A stretch of 64,000 bases of DNA, taken from assembly GCA_003117195.1 (NCBI GenBank), contig BDSI01000001.1, positions 620,001 to 684,000 of the forward strand. Direction: 5' to 3'. The DNA comes from Eudorina sp. 2006-703-Eu-15. Lineage: Eukaryota > Chlorophyta > Chlorophyceae > Chlamydomonadales > Volvocaceae. Positions 34,113 through 47,400 of the stretch are shown in pieces (the first letter of the stretch is position 1; the number at the start of each line of letters is the position of its first letter). The notes below the pieces were generated by a model. It had not been told where the DNA came from, did no database searches, and saw nothing but the letters and a program-made list of their open reading frames with translations. The translations under genes were made by a program, and so were the position numbers.

Positions 34113-37100
34113 TTAGGCCAGGGCGTACTGCACGACGCGCTCGAGGTCGTCGTCGCTCACGAGCTCCTCCTCCGAAGCAGTGCCGCTGCCCACTCCCGCC
34201 GACGGCGACCCGCTCCGAAACCCGTTCTGCAGGGCCGACAGGTGCGCCATCACCGCCGCCATGTCCGCGGCGGCGGGGGCGCCACAGTTGCTGGCGCGGG
34301 TTGGCGCCGGCGTCATCGTGACGCTTCCGCCGTCGGCGGCACAGGGAAGCCGCACGCCCAGCACGTCGTACATCTGCTGCGCGAGCAGGTTGTTGCCACC
34401 CGGCAGAGCACACAAGGCCTCCGCTGCGTCCACCGCCGCCATCACCGTCTGAGCGTCGGTGCCCAGACTGCTAGTGCGCTGCAGACCAGCACCCAGCGCG
34501 TCCAGACCTATGCCATCGCTCAGCCCGCCGAGGGCACCCAGCTGCGGCAGGCCAAGACTCGCGAGACCCAGATCAGTGCCGGCCGCGGAAGTGACATTCG
34601 TGGCCGCAGCCGCGTAAGGGTTCCCGCAGAAGGGCAGCGCCGCCGCCGCCTGCAGCAGCGCGGCAGGGGAGAACAACGGACCGAGACCCATCGCGGCCGC
34701 CAGGGCCTGCTGCAGCGAGGCGTCCGCGACGGCCGCGGCCGCGGCTGCGGCCTGAGATGAGCCAACCGCGGGAGGCGGTGCCGGCGCGACGACCGCGGCC
34801 GGCGGCTGCGCGGTGGCGGCTGCGCAGCCGCTCCGCTGCGGAAGCCCCACGTAGCGCCAGTCCCAGTCGTCCACCGAGGCCGCAATCCTGGTGACCAGGT
34901 TGCTGCCGCGGTCAGCTGCGGTGCGGCCCATGGCCTCCCAGTCCGTGAAACCCACATCAATCACGTGCCAGCCGCGGTCCTCCAGCATGCGGCGCCGCAC
35001 CTCCGTGTCGCCCAGGGCGCGGCCCGGCGCGTTGGACGCGTAGTGGTGGCTGCCATTCACCTCCACCGCGATGGGCTTCGAGTTGATCTGGGCACGAAAA
35101 CAAAGAGACACGACGACAAGGGAGGGGTTCGGTTCGGGGACATGCCAACAGCTTTCATCCAATGAAGTCTTCTGGGGGCATCCGCATTGGGGCATTCGCA
35201 GATCCATCCCTGGCAGCAACGGCATCAAGGGAGAAAGGAGAAACACTGGCGCGCCAGGCTGTGGTCATCCCCTCCGAAACAATACCCAGCCTACGTGCCA
35301 CGACCACGCCGCACCTGCAGGCCGATGTCGACCGAGAAGTGCTGGTCGTCAGTCAGCCACTCCAGCGCGTGCGGCACACCCGCCACCGCCAGCGCCCCGG
35401 ACACCTCCTGGTGGAACCGGCTCACGTGCACGTCGCGGGCCGAGGCCGCCCACATGCTGGACGCCACCGTGTGTAGCGGCTCCGGCAGCCGCGGCAGCAG
35501 GCCTAGTGACGCCGGCGGGCTCGAGGCCGCCAGCTGCTGCAGCTGCTGCAGCGAGACGCCCGCCGAGCGAGCCAGACTCGAGTGGAACATCAGCTGGGCG
35601 TGGTATGCCTGCATGTGTCCGACGCGAGGAAGGAATGAGAACTTATTGACGGCGGACAGTCAACGTAATGGCCTACCCCACCACCGCCCGACCGCACAGC
35701 GCCTATTATTCTGGCGAGATGCTGCGACCCCTCGGCGGACGTGCACGCGAGGCACCGCCGATTACCGACGGTCAGTCCGGCCAACGCCACCATTGCCAGA
35801 CTCCACAGAGCCTTCCCTGGTGAGATTACACGGCGGACGTGCTCGCGAGGCGCCGCCGACACGGCGACGTCCGTGCCAAGATGGCCACCCACCTGGTGCA
35901 TGCCCTCGGGGGAGATGTCCGTTAGGCGCTGCAGGCAGCCGCAGAAGGCGGCGAACAGCACGTCGTCCATGAGGCCCAGGGCCGCCACCGCCCACATGGT
36001 GTTGCACAGCTCCTGCTGGTTCATGCGACCCAGCAGCCGCGTGGCGTGGCGCACCAGCGGCGTGGCGCGCTCGCGGGGCAGCGGGTGGCCCATCCTGCAA
36101 GGGTCACACATCAAGAACATCACGCAACATCGTGCACTTAATTTGTCTGCTTAATATACAAGCAAGTTCCGTACCGGGTATCATAATCCGTACAGAGCAA
36201 CATCACGAGATGTACATTTCGACACGGGTGTTCTCATGGCATCAGAGGACCCTCGCTGCTGAAAGCTTGGCCAGGTCGAATCACCTGCGCAATGTGCCAC
36301 CCGTATCCCCACCTGGCGATCGCCCACAGGGCGTTGGCGATGTTCTGCGGCTCGCACCCGTCCACCTCCGCCACTAGCCGCTCCAGCAGCGCGTCAAAGA
36401 GCTGCTCGTCCTGGTGGCGCAGTGTGGCGCAAGCCCACAGCGTGACGCTGCAGTTCTGCGCGTTGAACGTCGGCGCCAGCGAGATGGCATGGCGCGACAA
36501 CGCCTCAAACAGGCGCGGCTGCACGTGGCCAGCCGTCGCCATGGCCCACGCCAGGTTGGACAAGCCCTGCGAGGTCAGAAAATCGGACCACAATCCCGCG
36601 ATGCTCTTATTTCATAGGAACGAACTCGTCCCGTCAACACCGAGAGCAGGACGTTCCAGCCATACTGCACTTGAACAAGCTCAGTTAATGCAGCGGATTT
36701 ACACAGAGGGATCCGAGACGGCGGGCGCCTCTGCCTTGCATGTCCCCGTATCCATCCGCACCTGCGCTGTGAAGCCCTCCATCTTGTGGAGAGCCGCCGC
36801 CGCCAGCGACTGGAACAGCTGGGGGCTGTGGAAGCCCAGGCGCGCGAAGGCCCAGGCAGTGTTCGAGACACCCTGCGGCTCGAACGACGCCAGCTTGTCC
36901 AGCGTCTGCGCCGCCCAGGCGGACAGCATCCTGTGCGAGGTGCAGGACGGTACGGTGGGGCTTTCAAGTGGGGCACGTGCTGGAAGTTGGTTTCCAGATC
37001 GTCGGTGGGCCAGGAGTCACTAATGACCGGACCATCGTATGCTTCTGCCTCGGCCCGGCCCAGAGTTCGACCGATACTTAATACCCTGTCGCAGCCGGCG

Positions 37101-39667
37101 TTCACGACGCGAAACGCGCGTTTGCCAGGTGTCATACCTGGGGTCGCGGTGGTTGAGCGTTGCGCAGCCCCACAGGATGTTGGAGAGGTTCTGCGGGCTG
37201 AGGCGGTCCAGCCCGCGACCTAGGCACTCGCTGACAACCGCCCCCACAAAGTGCGGCTTGTAGTACCCCAGCGACGCCATCGCCCAGACCTGTAACAGAC
37301 CAACAGCAGAGAATAGCATACATGGCATTCATGGAGATGATAGAAGCGATCGAACATTCTGGCTTCACAAGGCCAGGATCAGAACGGCCATACGGCACAC
37401 GTGCAGCGGACGTCCGAGCTCAATTCCTGCCCTGCACCTGCACATGCCAAGTCCCGTCGTGCATCGCACTTTGTGGAGGCGTTGCCACGCAAGCAGGATC
37501 CCGGCCCCAAGCGCCGAGCGCCACGCTCACCAGGTTAGCCAACGCCTGCACATCGAAGGCCGCCAGCTGGTTGCCGCACTGCGCCACCACCTGGTCCAGG
37601 AACTTGCTGTCCGAATGGCCCACGCAGGCCAGCGCCCAGGCCACGTTTGAGATACCCTAAGGCGGGCGGGCAGCAACCGCCAGATCGACGTCAGGACCGC
37701 AAGCTTCGCAAGGTGCTCAGTCACAATTCCAACTGCATGTGTCCACAGATACAGCCACATAAAAACCCACAGATGCGCCAGCTCCTCACGCGGTGTTGAA
37801 AAGGAAACAGGATCCACACGAGGATCCACACGTATCCTCAAACAAGGCTCCCCAACACTTGTCAGTCAGTCAGTCTGGTCGCACCTGTGGCAGGAACGCA
37901 GGCAGCTTGGCCCTGGTCTCCGCCATCAGCGCCTCCAGCACCCCCGGTCGCTCGCGCAGGCCCATCTTGCCAAGCGCCCACAAGACGTTCGACAGCTCCT
38001 GCTCCTTGAACAGCGGGGCGATGCGCTGCGCCTGCTGGGCCGCCACGTGCAACTGCGGGCCGCAGGAAGGGATTGTGACAAGGGAGCTAGGCGACGCTGG
38101 GATCATGACTGTGGCGAAGTGTCAAACCTAAAAGCATTCGAAAACATCAAACGCGAAACGTGTAGAGCAACACACCTTTCCTCAGCATCTCACTCTTACA
38201 ATTTAAAAACTTCTTACAAAAGGAAAATATTTCGCCCAGGTACCTAGTAGTACCCAGTGAGCAACAGCGCCCAGGTCACACCCGCGGCATGCGCGTCTTT
38301 CCCCGCACTCACCATCTGCTCGTCGCGATGCCCCAGGCTGGCAAAGGCCCACACGATGTTGGCGAGCTCCTGCGGCTTGAACTCCCCGACGCGTGCGCAG
38401 ACGAAGCGCGACGCCGCCGACAGCAGCGCCTCGTCCGCGTGGTGCATGTACACAAAGCTCCAAACCAGGTTGGACAGGTTTTGGGGGCTGAAATCGGGCA
38501 TGCGACGGAGCGCAGCCTGCGCGATAACGGCTGGAAGGCCGCCTGACGGCACGTACTTAAGCTTGCCAAATGCCCAGGCCTGCGAATCCAAAAAGGCGAA
38601 AGAGAGCTTGATCAGGACCCAGGAACCCAAAACAAAAACCCAGCTAGCGACGCCCGGCTTGGGAACAAAGCCATGGCTGTCAGTGCAGCGACAGATCCTC
38701 CAATAAGCAGCATCTCACGGGTTCGCGTCATCCAACCCACCGAGTTGGCCAGGCCACGAGCATCGAAGCTGTCGATCTGGGTCACCATCAGCTGCGCCAG
38801 GTGGTCCAGCAGCGAGCGACCTGCCGCATCCAGGTGCAGGTCACCGGGCACCGAGGCTGCCGCAGCAGACGCAGCCGAGGCCGCCGCTGCCACCTGCGAG
38901 CCTGTCCCACCGGCCGAAAGCGGTGGGGGCGGAGGCGGCGACACAGTCATGCCGTGGTGGTGATGGTTGTGCCCGAAGAGCTGTCCAGACCCGGACGCGC
39001 CAGCGCTCTGCAGCGCCAGCTTGGGCACACGAGCGAGCGCAGTGGAAATGTTGAAGTAGTCGAAGTACGCGCCGCGGTGCTGCACCAGCGCAAGCAGTTC
39101 CTCGGTGTTTCTACAGGCCATGATGTGCTTGTTGAGCTGGATGGAGTTGCTCGCGGCGCTACTGCCGCGTGCGTTGCCTCCGGTGCGCCGGCCCTGCTGC
39201 GGAAACGTGTGCTGCTGCTGGGTCGGCTGGGCCTCAGTCTGTGGAAGGGCGCGCCCCGGAGCTGGGCATGCGGGCGGCGTCGAGTCATCAGTCGAGACAG
39301 AAACCGCTGCCGAGAGGACGTCCTTCGTGGAGGACGTCACGGGCGAGCCGTTGGTCTCCACGGTTGCGGCAGCTGACGTCGCCTTCGCGGGGACGCCAGC
39401 CTTGGAATCATAAGCAATGGCCGACGCAGCTGACACCGGAAGCTTATGTTTCAAGAGACCCGCAATGGCCGGCAGAGTGGCCGCGGCGATGTCAGTCGGC
39501 GACGACTGACTTCCTGCATCTGGCAGAGCCGGCGTCCAGAGAGGTCGAGCCGCGTCCGTGCCCGGCGATCCCAGAGCCAGAGCGCCGAGAGGTTTCGGTA
39601 GGGATTGCAGGTGGGAGATCCGCTGGCTCCATTGGCCCAAAGTCTGAGGACCGAGTGAGCCAGGCTT
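34113..39667 (-). CDS. Helical-repeat (OPR/HPR-like) protein with RAP domain, over 1170 aa
   Basis: Ten exons recognised: 39667-38741, 38579-38313, 38052-37885, 37656-37531, 37289-37138, 36930-36762, 36566-36313, 36094-35893, 35608-35315, 35087-34113; all phases agree. Repeats of about 35-40 residues carry the signature L-A/S-N-x-x-W-A-x-A-x-L-G (for example LSNLVWSFVYMHH, LANIVWAFASLGHRDEQ, LSNVLWALGKMG, VSNTAWAFARLGF, IANALWAIAR). The last exon opens with a RAP domain (KPIAVEVNGSHHYASN, then GWHVIDVGFTDWEAMG). Such proteins bind organelle RNA and control its stability, splicing or translation in algae. The N-terminal 300 residues are Ala/Ser/Pro-rich with a His/Pro run. Unusually, about 250 Ala-rich residues follow the RAP domain and end in an acidic stretch. 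The first exon lacks a start Met, so a further 5' exon must exist. Confidence 0.85.
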
Positions 39668-39773
39668 CTGCAGAGTAAAATATCAACGCGTGGAAAAGGT
39701 ACTGAGCATTAGTTCCACAGCAGTCAAAAAGTCTAAAAGTCATCCAAAATAAAGAAACAAATGCGAGTCTTAC

Positions 39774-39972
39774 CAGGGCCGGTCTTACGTTGCCTGCCAC
39801 GGACGATGTAAGCGAACCCTGCGGCGGCCTGCTGCATACCCCAACACAATCCGTCACCACAAATACGGGGTTTCAGACATTTCTTCTGCGAGTTACCAAG
39901 GCCAAAAAGTTCACCTCGGAGAATTAGACGACTCGCAGCCCGTGACGATGGGAAGGACATCGTTGGCAACAT
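39774..39972 (-). CDS. Candidate leader exon of the RAP-domain gene
   Basis: A frame starting MLPTMSFPSSRAASRLILRG is Ser/Arg-rich, like an organelle transit peptide, and ends at strong donors (GTAAG at 39773, or an earlier GTAAG in the CAACGTAAG context). It lies directly upstream of the first recognised exon. However, these donors leave phase 1 whereas the next exon needs phase 0, so either another small exon lies between or the assignment is wrong. Confidence 0.3.
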
Positions 39973-40720
39973 CCGGAAAAGCTCCTGGATTAAGGTTAAG
40001 CTGGTTCAGCCTCTCTGCAAGGACAGGCTCATTCAATAACCACAGCTTCCAATACACTCCCGCCGCAAAGAGTACACAAAAGCCCCACCTCTTGAAAGGA
40101 GAGGCAGACGCCTCAGGATTTGCTTAGAGGCCATAACTAGAGGAGCCTCAACAACAAAAAAAGTGCTGAAATGCCCTGAAAATATGCAGGCCTGGAACCT
40201 TAAGCTGCGGGTCTGCAGTGCCGCGTTATACGGAGGGCTAAAATTAAAGTTCCTCCTTAAGCAAGCCGTGTGGAAGGAAGGGTAAGCTTCGTGTCCTTAA
40301 GGCACCTGCCGCTAGCTCCTGTCTATGTTCGCCATAAAGTTTTCAACAACTGCAATAGAGTTGGGTATTGAAGGCTACTCCCGTCATCGTGTATGGCCAT
40401 GCTTGTAAGCTAGGTGGTACAAAGCCCCGAGGTATGGGGAACTGGTGCTTTACCACAAATTGTAATTGACCGTACGCAAGAAGTACGATTAACTAACAGA
40501 AAGGTGACAAGGATGGCTCACGGCCACCTTCGGGTGACCTGCCAAGCCTTGAAAACCTCTGCAAGCACTCCGCGACATGTACTGTGATATGCCATAGGCC
40601 AGTGATGGCGTCGGCCCACTGCCAAGGCTTCGGTTGGCGACTAAGAGGTACCGTAAGGACAGTACAACCTGTCCGTCTGAAGTATGCCTTTGCATTTGCG
40701 ATGGCTCCATGCCACAGCGT
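39973..40720. other. AT-rich intergenic region
   Basis: No supported gene. Base composition is clearly less GC-rich than in the flanking genes. Confidence 0.4.
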
Positions 40721-41467
40721 TCAGGTTGAAACCATCTTTGGTGTGTCGGAAATATCTCTATTACAATATTGGGAACAGTAACCGCATGTTGTGCCGGTAC
40801 ACGGCATCAAGTGTGGCTTGATGGGCTTGCGTTTATCATAATACGCGAAAGTATGCTTGCAGGAACCTTGAATAGTGTAGATATCTGAGGGCGGCTTTGC
40901 GAAATCAAACGGGTTCAAGGACCCTCGGGACGGTACCCATTCGGTGTTACAACTGCATGTCGGCAGCACTCTTGACAAATTTGTCCTGATGGCATATACA
41001 TTTCTCCAGAGATCGTGGGTTGTATCTCCGGTTCCAAATGTGAAATTTTCTCCGTGGCACTCTCCATCAATCCTCACTGCCCGACCCCGGGAACAAACCG
41101 CAAAACTATTGCTCATTGGCCATTTCATCTGACAACGCATCACACCAGACTGCTTTGACATCAATTTGTAGACTCCCAGGCACAACTTGCTGTTACGATA
41201 ACCCTGAATGAAATGATAAGCAACATACCCCTTCGCCATAACCTAACCCGGGGCGATGTTACCCCGTTTTGGATGTTTTCAGATGTGTACGATCACGACG
41301 TAAACAGCACGGTGCTCAGAACAATGGCAACATCATGGCAGAGGATCATCAATGTATTGTTTTCTAACATTGCTGAAATATTTTGTCGAATTAACTTTTC
41401 CGCTTATGGCTAGCGTCGTCAATACGAATGCTGCCGACAGAGGGGCCACGATGCATGCTGTTTCCAT
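40721..41467 (-). CDS. Possible secreted Cys-rich protein, unknown family
   Basis: The main exon, ending at 40721, is open for about 170 codons with 11 Cys (MRCQMKW, CSRGRAVRIDGECHGE, PTCSCNTEW, CTGTTCGYCSQYC). A short upstream exon could start at 41467: METACIVAPLSAAFVLTTLA is a good signal-peptide sequence, and a phase-0 donor (AAT|GTTAGA or AAA|GTTAAT) can join the acceptor ATTTCATTCAG near 41205. Alternatively translation starts at the Met at 41239 without a leader. I do not recognise the family. Codon use is much less GC-rich than in its neighbours. The upstream start would lie only 26 bp from the start of the divergent LRR gene, which argues for caution. Confidence 0.4.
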
Positions 41468-41493
41468 CTTTATAAAGATTAGGTGGTCATAGC

Positions 41494-44400
41494 ATGGTAA
41501 TGGTGGGCCTGGGGCGCTGGGTGGACGGTGCTGTGCTGGTCTGGTTACTTGCTGGTGAGCCTGGATGTGCCATTTTTTATTACCGCGTTTCCGAACGTTA
41601 CAGAACGATCAAGATAACGTAGTTCTTATTCTGTTTCCCAGGCATCTACGCCGTGGCACAGAACCCCTCGCCACCACCGCGACCTTCGAGTCCTCCACCG
41701 CGGCCCAGCTCGCGCTCGCCTCCTCCTCCATCCCCAGCATCGCCACATCAGCTTTTACCTCTATCTTTAGTTGACCTCGCGACGCGGGCCTCTTTCTGCT
41801 CCCGTCTCGTTGACCGCGACTGTGTCGGCGAGCTGCAATGGCTCATCGACCTGGACCCCTTTCCCCTGACCAGCGGAGTCGGCCCCCTGACCACCGGGCT
41901 CACCTGCATCGGCGATAACAGCACGGGTTGCCTGTGGGCCAGCCCCTCGGACTACATCAACTATGCGGGCGGGGACACTTACACCTACATCCCACTCGGG
42001 CTGACCATCCGGGCCCCGAACATCACACGCTTGTGTCAGGTGGGTCCGCTGCTTCGTAGATTTCTTCCCGGGCGGCTTCACCGAACTTGAAATCCATCGC
42101 CATCTGGCCACTCGGGGGCGAAGCAACGTCCGGACCCGGACAGCACCTCATGGGGGCAGGGGCTGCGGAGATCTGCCGCGTCGACAGGCGAGCGACGGGG
42201 CAGGAGACGGCCCGCTAGAGAGCAGCGGGGGCGGGGGCCACCGGCAGGTGGCGACTCGGTGGGCCCATCTGGCGATGTACAGCCTGCGGCGGCTCGCGGG
42301 TTCTGCCAACCATGGAGGCAGGGGCTTGGGGTGTGGTGGCGCAGCGCAGACTAGACGCCCTTGCCTTGGCCACTGGATGCTGCACAGCTGCGGCTGCGCT
42401 GTCAGTCGGTGTCGGCGCGCGCACCGCACCGCGCTGCACCACACCACACCGCTCCCCGCGCCCAGGCCTGAGGGCCAGATTCGTTGGCACGGACAGATTC
42501 GTTGGCCATGGCCCGGCGGCGGACACGGCGGTCGCTGGCCACACCAGGGGTCGCAGCAAGGGAAGGAGGGAGGGAGGGGCGACGACACCAACGGACGCCG
42601 GGCCTGGTTCGCCTGGGGAACATCGCTGCAGGTAACCCACCGCCCAGGGTTACTTTACTGCGACCCAGATGACAACCTCACCCCATGGGTCGCTCGACCC
42701 AGATGTCATCGACCCAGATGGAACCTTTGGAGAACTGCTGGGCTGCTGGTTGACCAACCCTGATCAGACCTCGGCCACCGACAACCCTACGAGTCCCACA
42801 ACGTTTTCCCCATCCGTCCGCATCTGTCCCCTCACCCAATCCCACAGTTCGGCCACACCGCCTACGCCGCCTACATCCTCCGGCAGCTCGAGAGCCTGGC
42901 CATCTCCTGCACAAACCCAGTTCCGGTGTTCGCGCCGTACGTTTTGGAGCCCTTGGTCATGGCGCTGTCCGCGGCCGTGATGGATTTCGGCATCAACGCC
43001 ACGAGCGTCGCCGCCGCGATGGCCTCACCGCCGCCGCCGTCGTCCTCCACTTCGTCGTCACCGAACTCCTCCTCTGACGCCGCCAGCAGCACCAACCAGC
43101 TGCTCCTGGTGTACTCCCGCCTCTACAGCACGCCGACGCTGTCGTCGCCGCTGCTGCGCAGCCTCAGCATCCGCAACTGCAACCTGACAGGCCAGCTTCC
43201 GCCAGCTTCTTTCTGGCTGCAGCTGCCGTCCCTGGAGCGTCTGGACCTGTCCAGCAACCAGCTCTCCGGACCGCTGCCCGCCACGTTTGGCCCGTCGCCC
43301 CCGCTGACGCACGTGAACCTGTCCCACAACCACCTCAGCGGACCGCTGACGGCGTCGCTGGCGCGGTACGGCGGCTGTGGACGTACCCTAGATCTGTCGT
43401 ACAATAACCTTCGGGGCGGGCTCCCGGGCTCTTGGCTGTCCAGCGCGTGCGGGCTGTACGGCAAGAGCAGCGTCGGCCTGTCGGTGCCGCACCGGCGGCG
43501 GCTTCAGGTGCACGAAAAGGGGCCCGAGGGCGGGGTCGCGAAGGTGGTGGTGGGGCCCGAGGGCGGGGTCGTCAAAGTGGTCTTGGGACCGGGCGGCGGC
43601 GGCAAACTGTCGTCCAAAGGCGGCGGCGCGCCGCCGTCAACTGCTGCTGAAGCGGTGACCGAGGCGACGAGCCCCAGCAGCCCCAGCATCAGCACCAGCG
43701 GTGGCACCTCAACATCCTCAACCGCGAATGGCGCCTCGCAGAGCAACTCGTACGCGTACTGGTTGTCGTACCCCATGTCGTACATGTACGGCGGTGACGG
43801 CTGTCCGTTGTTCGGCGTCGCCTGGCGCGAGTCGGTGGCAGCGGGAGTGCACAACATGAGCTCGACGCCCGACGGCGGGGTGTCGGAGGTGCCGTTAAAC
43901 TTCACGGTACTGCTGTACGGCAATCCGCGTCTGGACACCCCGGGAGTGGCGCAGACGGGTTACGCCACGGCCGCGAGTCGGTACCTTCACTTCAAGGTCC
44001 GGGAAAACGCCTGCACCTTGTTTGACCCGTTTCTGGAGCTGTTGTGGATCTGGGGCACGTTCGGCGGCGCTGTGCTGACGGTTCTGTTAGTGGCGCTGGT
44101 ACGGGCGCTGCTGGCGGTGCTGTGGTCCAGGCGGAGAGTGTCGCCGGCGGTGGCGCCGCCGCTGCCGCCGGCCGCCGTCGCCACAGCCAGCGGCCAGAAG
44201 CTGGTGTCGCCGCGCCGCGACGGGCCTGTGGCCGTGGCGGAGGCGACCAGCGGTGGCGGAGGCGGAGGCGGCGGGGTCGGGGACCCAGCTGCGGCGGCGG
44301 TGACACCGTGGGTCGATCGCGACGGGGGGATCCAGGCGGCGGCGGGGGATGCTGCTGGGAGAGATCTGGGCGCCGCCAGGTGGCCATCCCTGGGAAATCA

Positions 44401-47400
44401 GCTGGGCCCGGTTGGGGCGGGCCGGTCGGGCCGAGAGGTAAGAGTAGCGAGAGGTCCTCGGGTGCACCACAAGCAGCTGCTGTAGCGCGGATGCAGTATG
44501 CGGGGGGGGGGGGCGGCCGTCATGCGGGGGTTGAAATTGAAAAAGAAATAAACCCGAAGAAGGAACCCGAGGGGGGGTGGCGGTATGGGGGTTGGCGGCA
44601 GGCGGGGGGTTGGGCGGCAGGCGGGGGGTTGGGCGGCAGGCGGGGAGCATCTAAGTCGCGCGGCATCCAGCAGAGTGGCAGCTCTGTAATCGATTTGCCA
44701 TTCAGGATCTCGTGCGTTTGAGTGTGGGTCAGGCTGGGTATCCTGCCGGATAACATGAATAGCATGTGCAACCCGCACCATTCGCCATTTCACCACAAAG
44801 GTACGACGCACTGTACGGCCTCCCTGCAGGAGGGCACGGCAGCGGCGGCGGTATCACCTCCAGTTCTCGGTGGCGCCCTGCCTGCAAGCACGCCACCCAG
44901 CGCAGCAGGCGGCGCCGCCGCGCCTTCGCCCGGCGGCAACACCAATGACGGCGGCGGCGGCAGCAGCGGCGGCGGAGCGGCCTCGGCGACTGGCGGGGGC
45001 GCTGCTGGCGGGGTGGCAAGGCTCATCATAGTCGCGCACGCGAAGCGCTACTCTGCCAAAGCCGTGCGGCGGCTCAGCGTGTACGGCAATGCCATCGCGG
45101 ATGGGCTGGAGATCCTCGGCTGCTGGTTGTTGTACGACATACCCTGGGGCCCGCTCACCCGCGCCGTCGTCATGACCGCCGTACACCTGGGCGCCGCAGG
45201 GCTGACGTACGCCATGGCGCTGCCGCAACGCACGGCGTACTGCAGGGACGTACGGCAGTGTGGGTCGTACTTGTACCTCGTGCCGGCGCTGCTTTCCGTA
45301 CTAGCCCTGGGCGTGACCCTCTTCCTCATAAGCGCCACGAGGGAGCTGGCGGGGAGCATGGCGTCACGCGTGGCAGCGACCGGAAGGTCCGATGACGTCA
45401 GCGGCGCGCCTGCGGCGGCGGCGGCGCCGCCGCCGCCGCAGGAGGCGTCGGCGGCAACGCCGCCGGACAAGGACGGAGCCTGGGAGCCCAGCCGGAAAGG
45501 CGGCCTCGGCGGCGGTGAGTTGGTCGGCGACGGCGACATGGCGCGCGGCTCGCCGACGACCAGCGGCGACGGCACGACGGAGAGTCGATCCACGGGCCCC
45601 ACGGACGCCGGGGAGTCGTGGGTCAGTGGGCTGCAGCCGCGCCGCAGCACCCTCACGCCGTCGCCGCCGGGCACGGCCGAGCCGCCGCAGGCCGCGATGG
45701 CGGCAGTTCCCGGGACGTTGCCGCTGTACGACGCGGGGGCGCTGCCCGTACCGATCCGCATGGGCGCGCCCAGCCGCAGCAGTAGCAGCAGCACACGAGT
45801 TACGCCGTCGATTGCCCGGAGCGCGCACGGCAGCCCGCGGGCGTCGTCCCGCTTGACGGCGGCGGCGGGATGCCCGCCGCGGAGCGGCGGCGGCGCAGCC
45901 AGCAGCGGCGGCAGCAGCCCTCTGCGGTCGCCGCTGGGGCCGCAGTACGACGCTGTTTCTGCGACGGCGACGAGCGGGGTGACGACACCGCCCCGTTCGT
46001 CTGTCGGCTCTGCCCGCAGTCCAGGGCCATCCGCCTCCGGCAGCGGCGGCGGCGGCGTCCTCGGGCCCCCGGGTGGCGGCCCAGTCGGGGAGTCGTACGA
46101 GTGTGTAGGGTCGGCGGCGCCGGTGGACCCGGAGCCGACGGCGGGGAGGCAGGGGAAGCAAGGCCCTGCGCAGCTCGGTCTGTTCGATTGGTTGCTGAAC
46201 CGCCGGAACGCGGCGTCAACGTCTACATCTGGCGCATCGTTGTCGTCGTCGGCGTCGGCGGCGGCGGCGGCGATGACCGCAACGGCCGTACTTCCAGCCT
46301 CGCCATGGACGTCGAGGGATGGGGCGGCCGCAGCCGGGGGGCGCGGCGTCGCCGCCACGACGCGGACCCGGGCATCACTTCAGTCCAGCTTTGCGCACGC
46401 GATGCCCTCGCCTGGATCTGGATCCGGATCCGGAAGTCGCTTGGGATCCGGACCCGGATCTGGATCCGTGTCGGGGAGTGGGTTCGGTCACGACAGCGCG
46501 AACGACAACGGCGATGGGGTCGCCCGCGAACTAGGGACAGCTCCAGGGACAGGGACAGCGCCAGGGGCAGCTCCAGGGATATGGACAGCCCTTGGGACAG
46601 GGACAGCAACAGCGACAGGGCGGCGACATGCGGTTGCAGGCATGACGACCTTGCTGCCCGGCCTGATAGCCCCAGGCCCCGTCGCGGAAGCCGGTGAGGG
46701 AGGTGCGGCGGACGATGACGGTGGCCCGTCTCCACGCCTGCTGGACCTCGCACCCCCAAGCAGTAGAGCGTTGAAACCGCCGTCGTTCAGCGGCGGCGGC
46801 GGCGGCGGCGGCGGGTCCCAGAGCTCCGGTCTTGCCTCGGAAACCAGCTCGGCGTCGTACTCTGCACCCGGCGGGAGGACCGCACGTGGCGGCGACGGCG
46901 CCGGACTTGCATCCGAGGCGTCGACTGCCTCCGCGGATAAGCGGAGCAGTCGGCGTGTTCGGACCCGACCCAGCCCTATCTTGGCGACAACCATGCAGGG
47001 CGGGTCCACGGGTGGTTCCTCGCCCTCAGCCGCGTCGTCCCCTTCCGCCGCGTCCTCTCGCGCTGGCGGCGGCGGCGGCGGCGCTCGCGGTGGTGACAGC
47101 GGCGACGGCGCCGTCGACTCGACGCTGCCAAGCTGCACGGTGGAGCCGCTGCAGCTGGGTCGGTCGCTCACGGCGTCCTCTCGCTCGACGTCGACCCATG
47201 GGTCTCGCAGGTCGCGCGCGCCCACTGACTCTGATGCCGGCGGCGGCAGCGGCGGCGGCAGCGGCGGCGGCAGCGCGGGCGGCCGCTGGTGTGCCGCCAC
47301 GCCGCCACCTGCTAGCACCGGTGTCGCAGAGGTCCCTGGGTCAAACCGCATATCCGTCACGACCACCACCACCAACGCCGCCGGTGCCGCCGTCGCTGTC

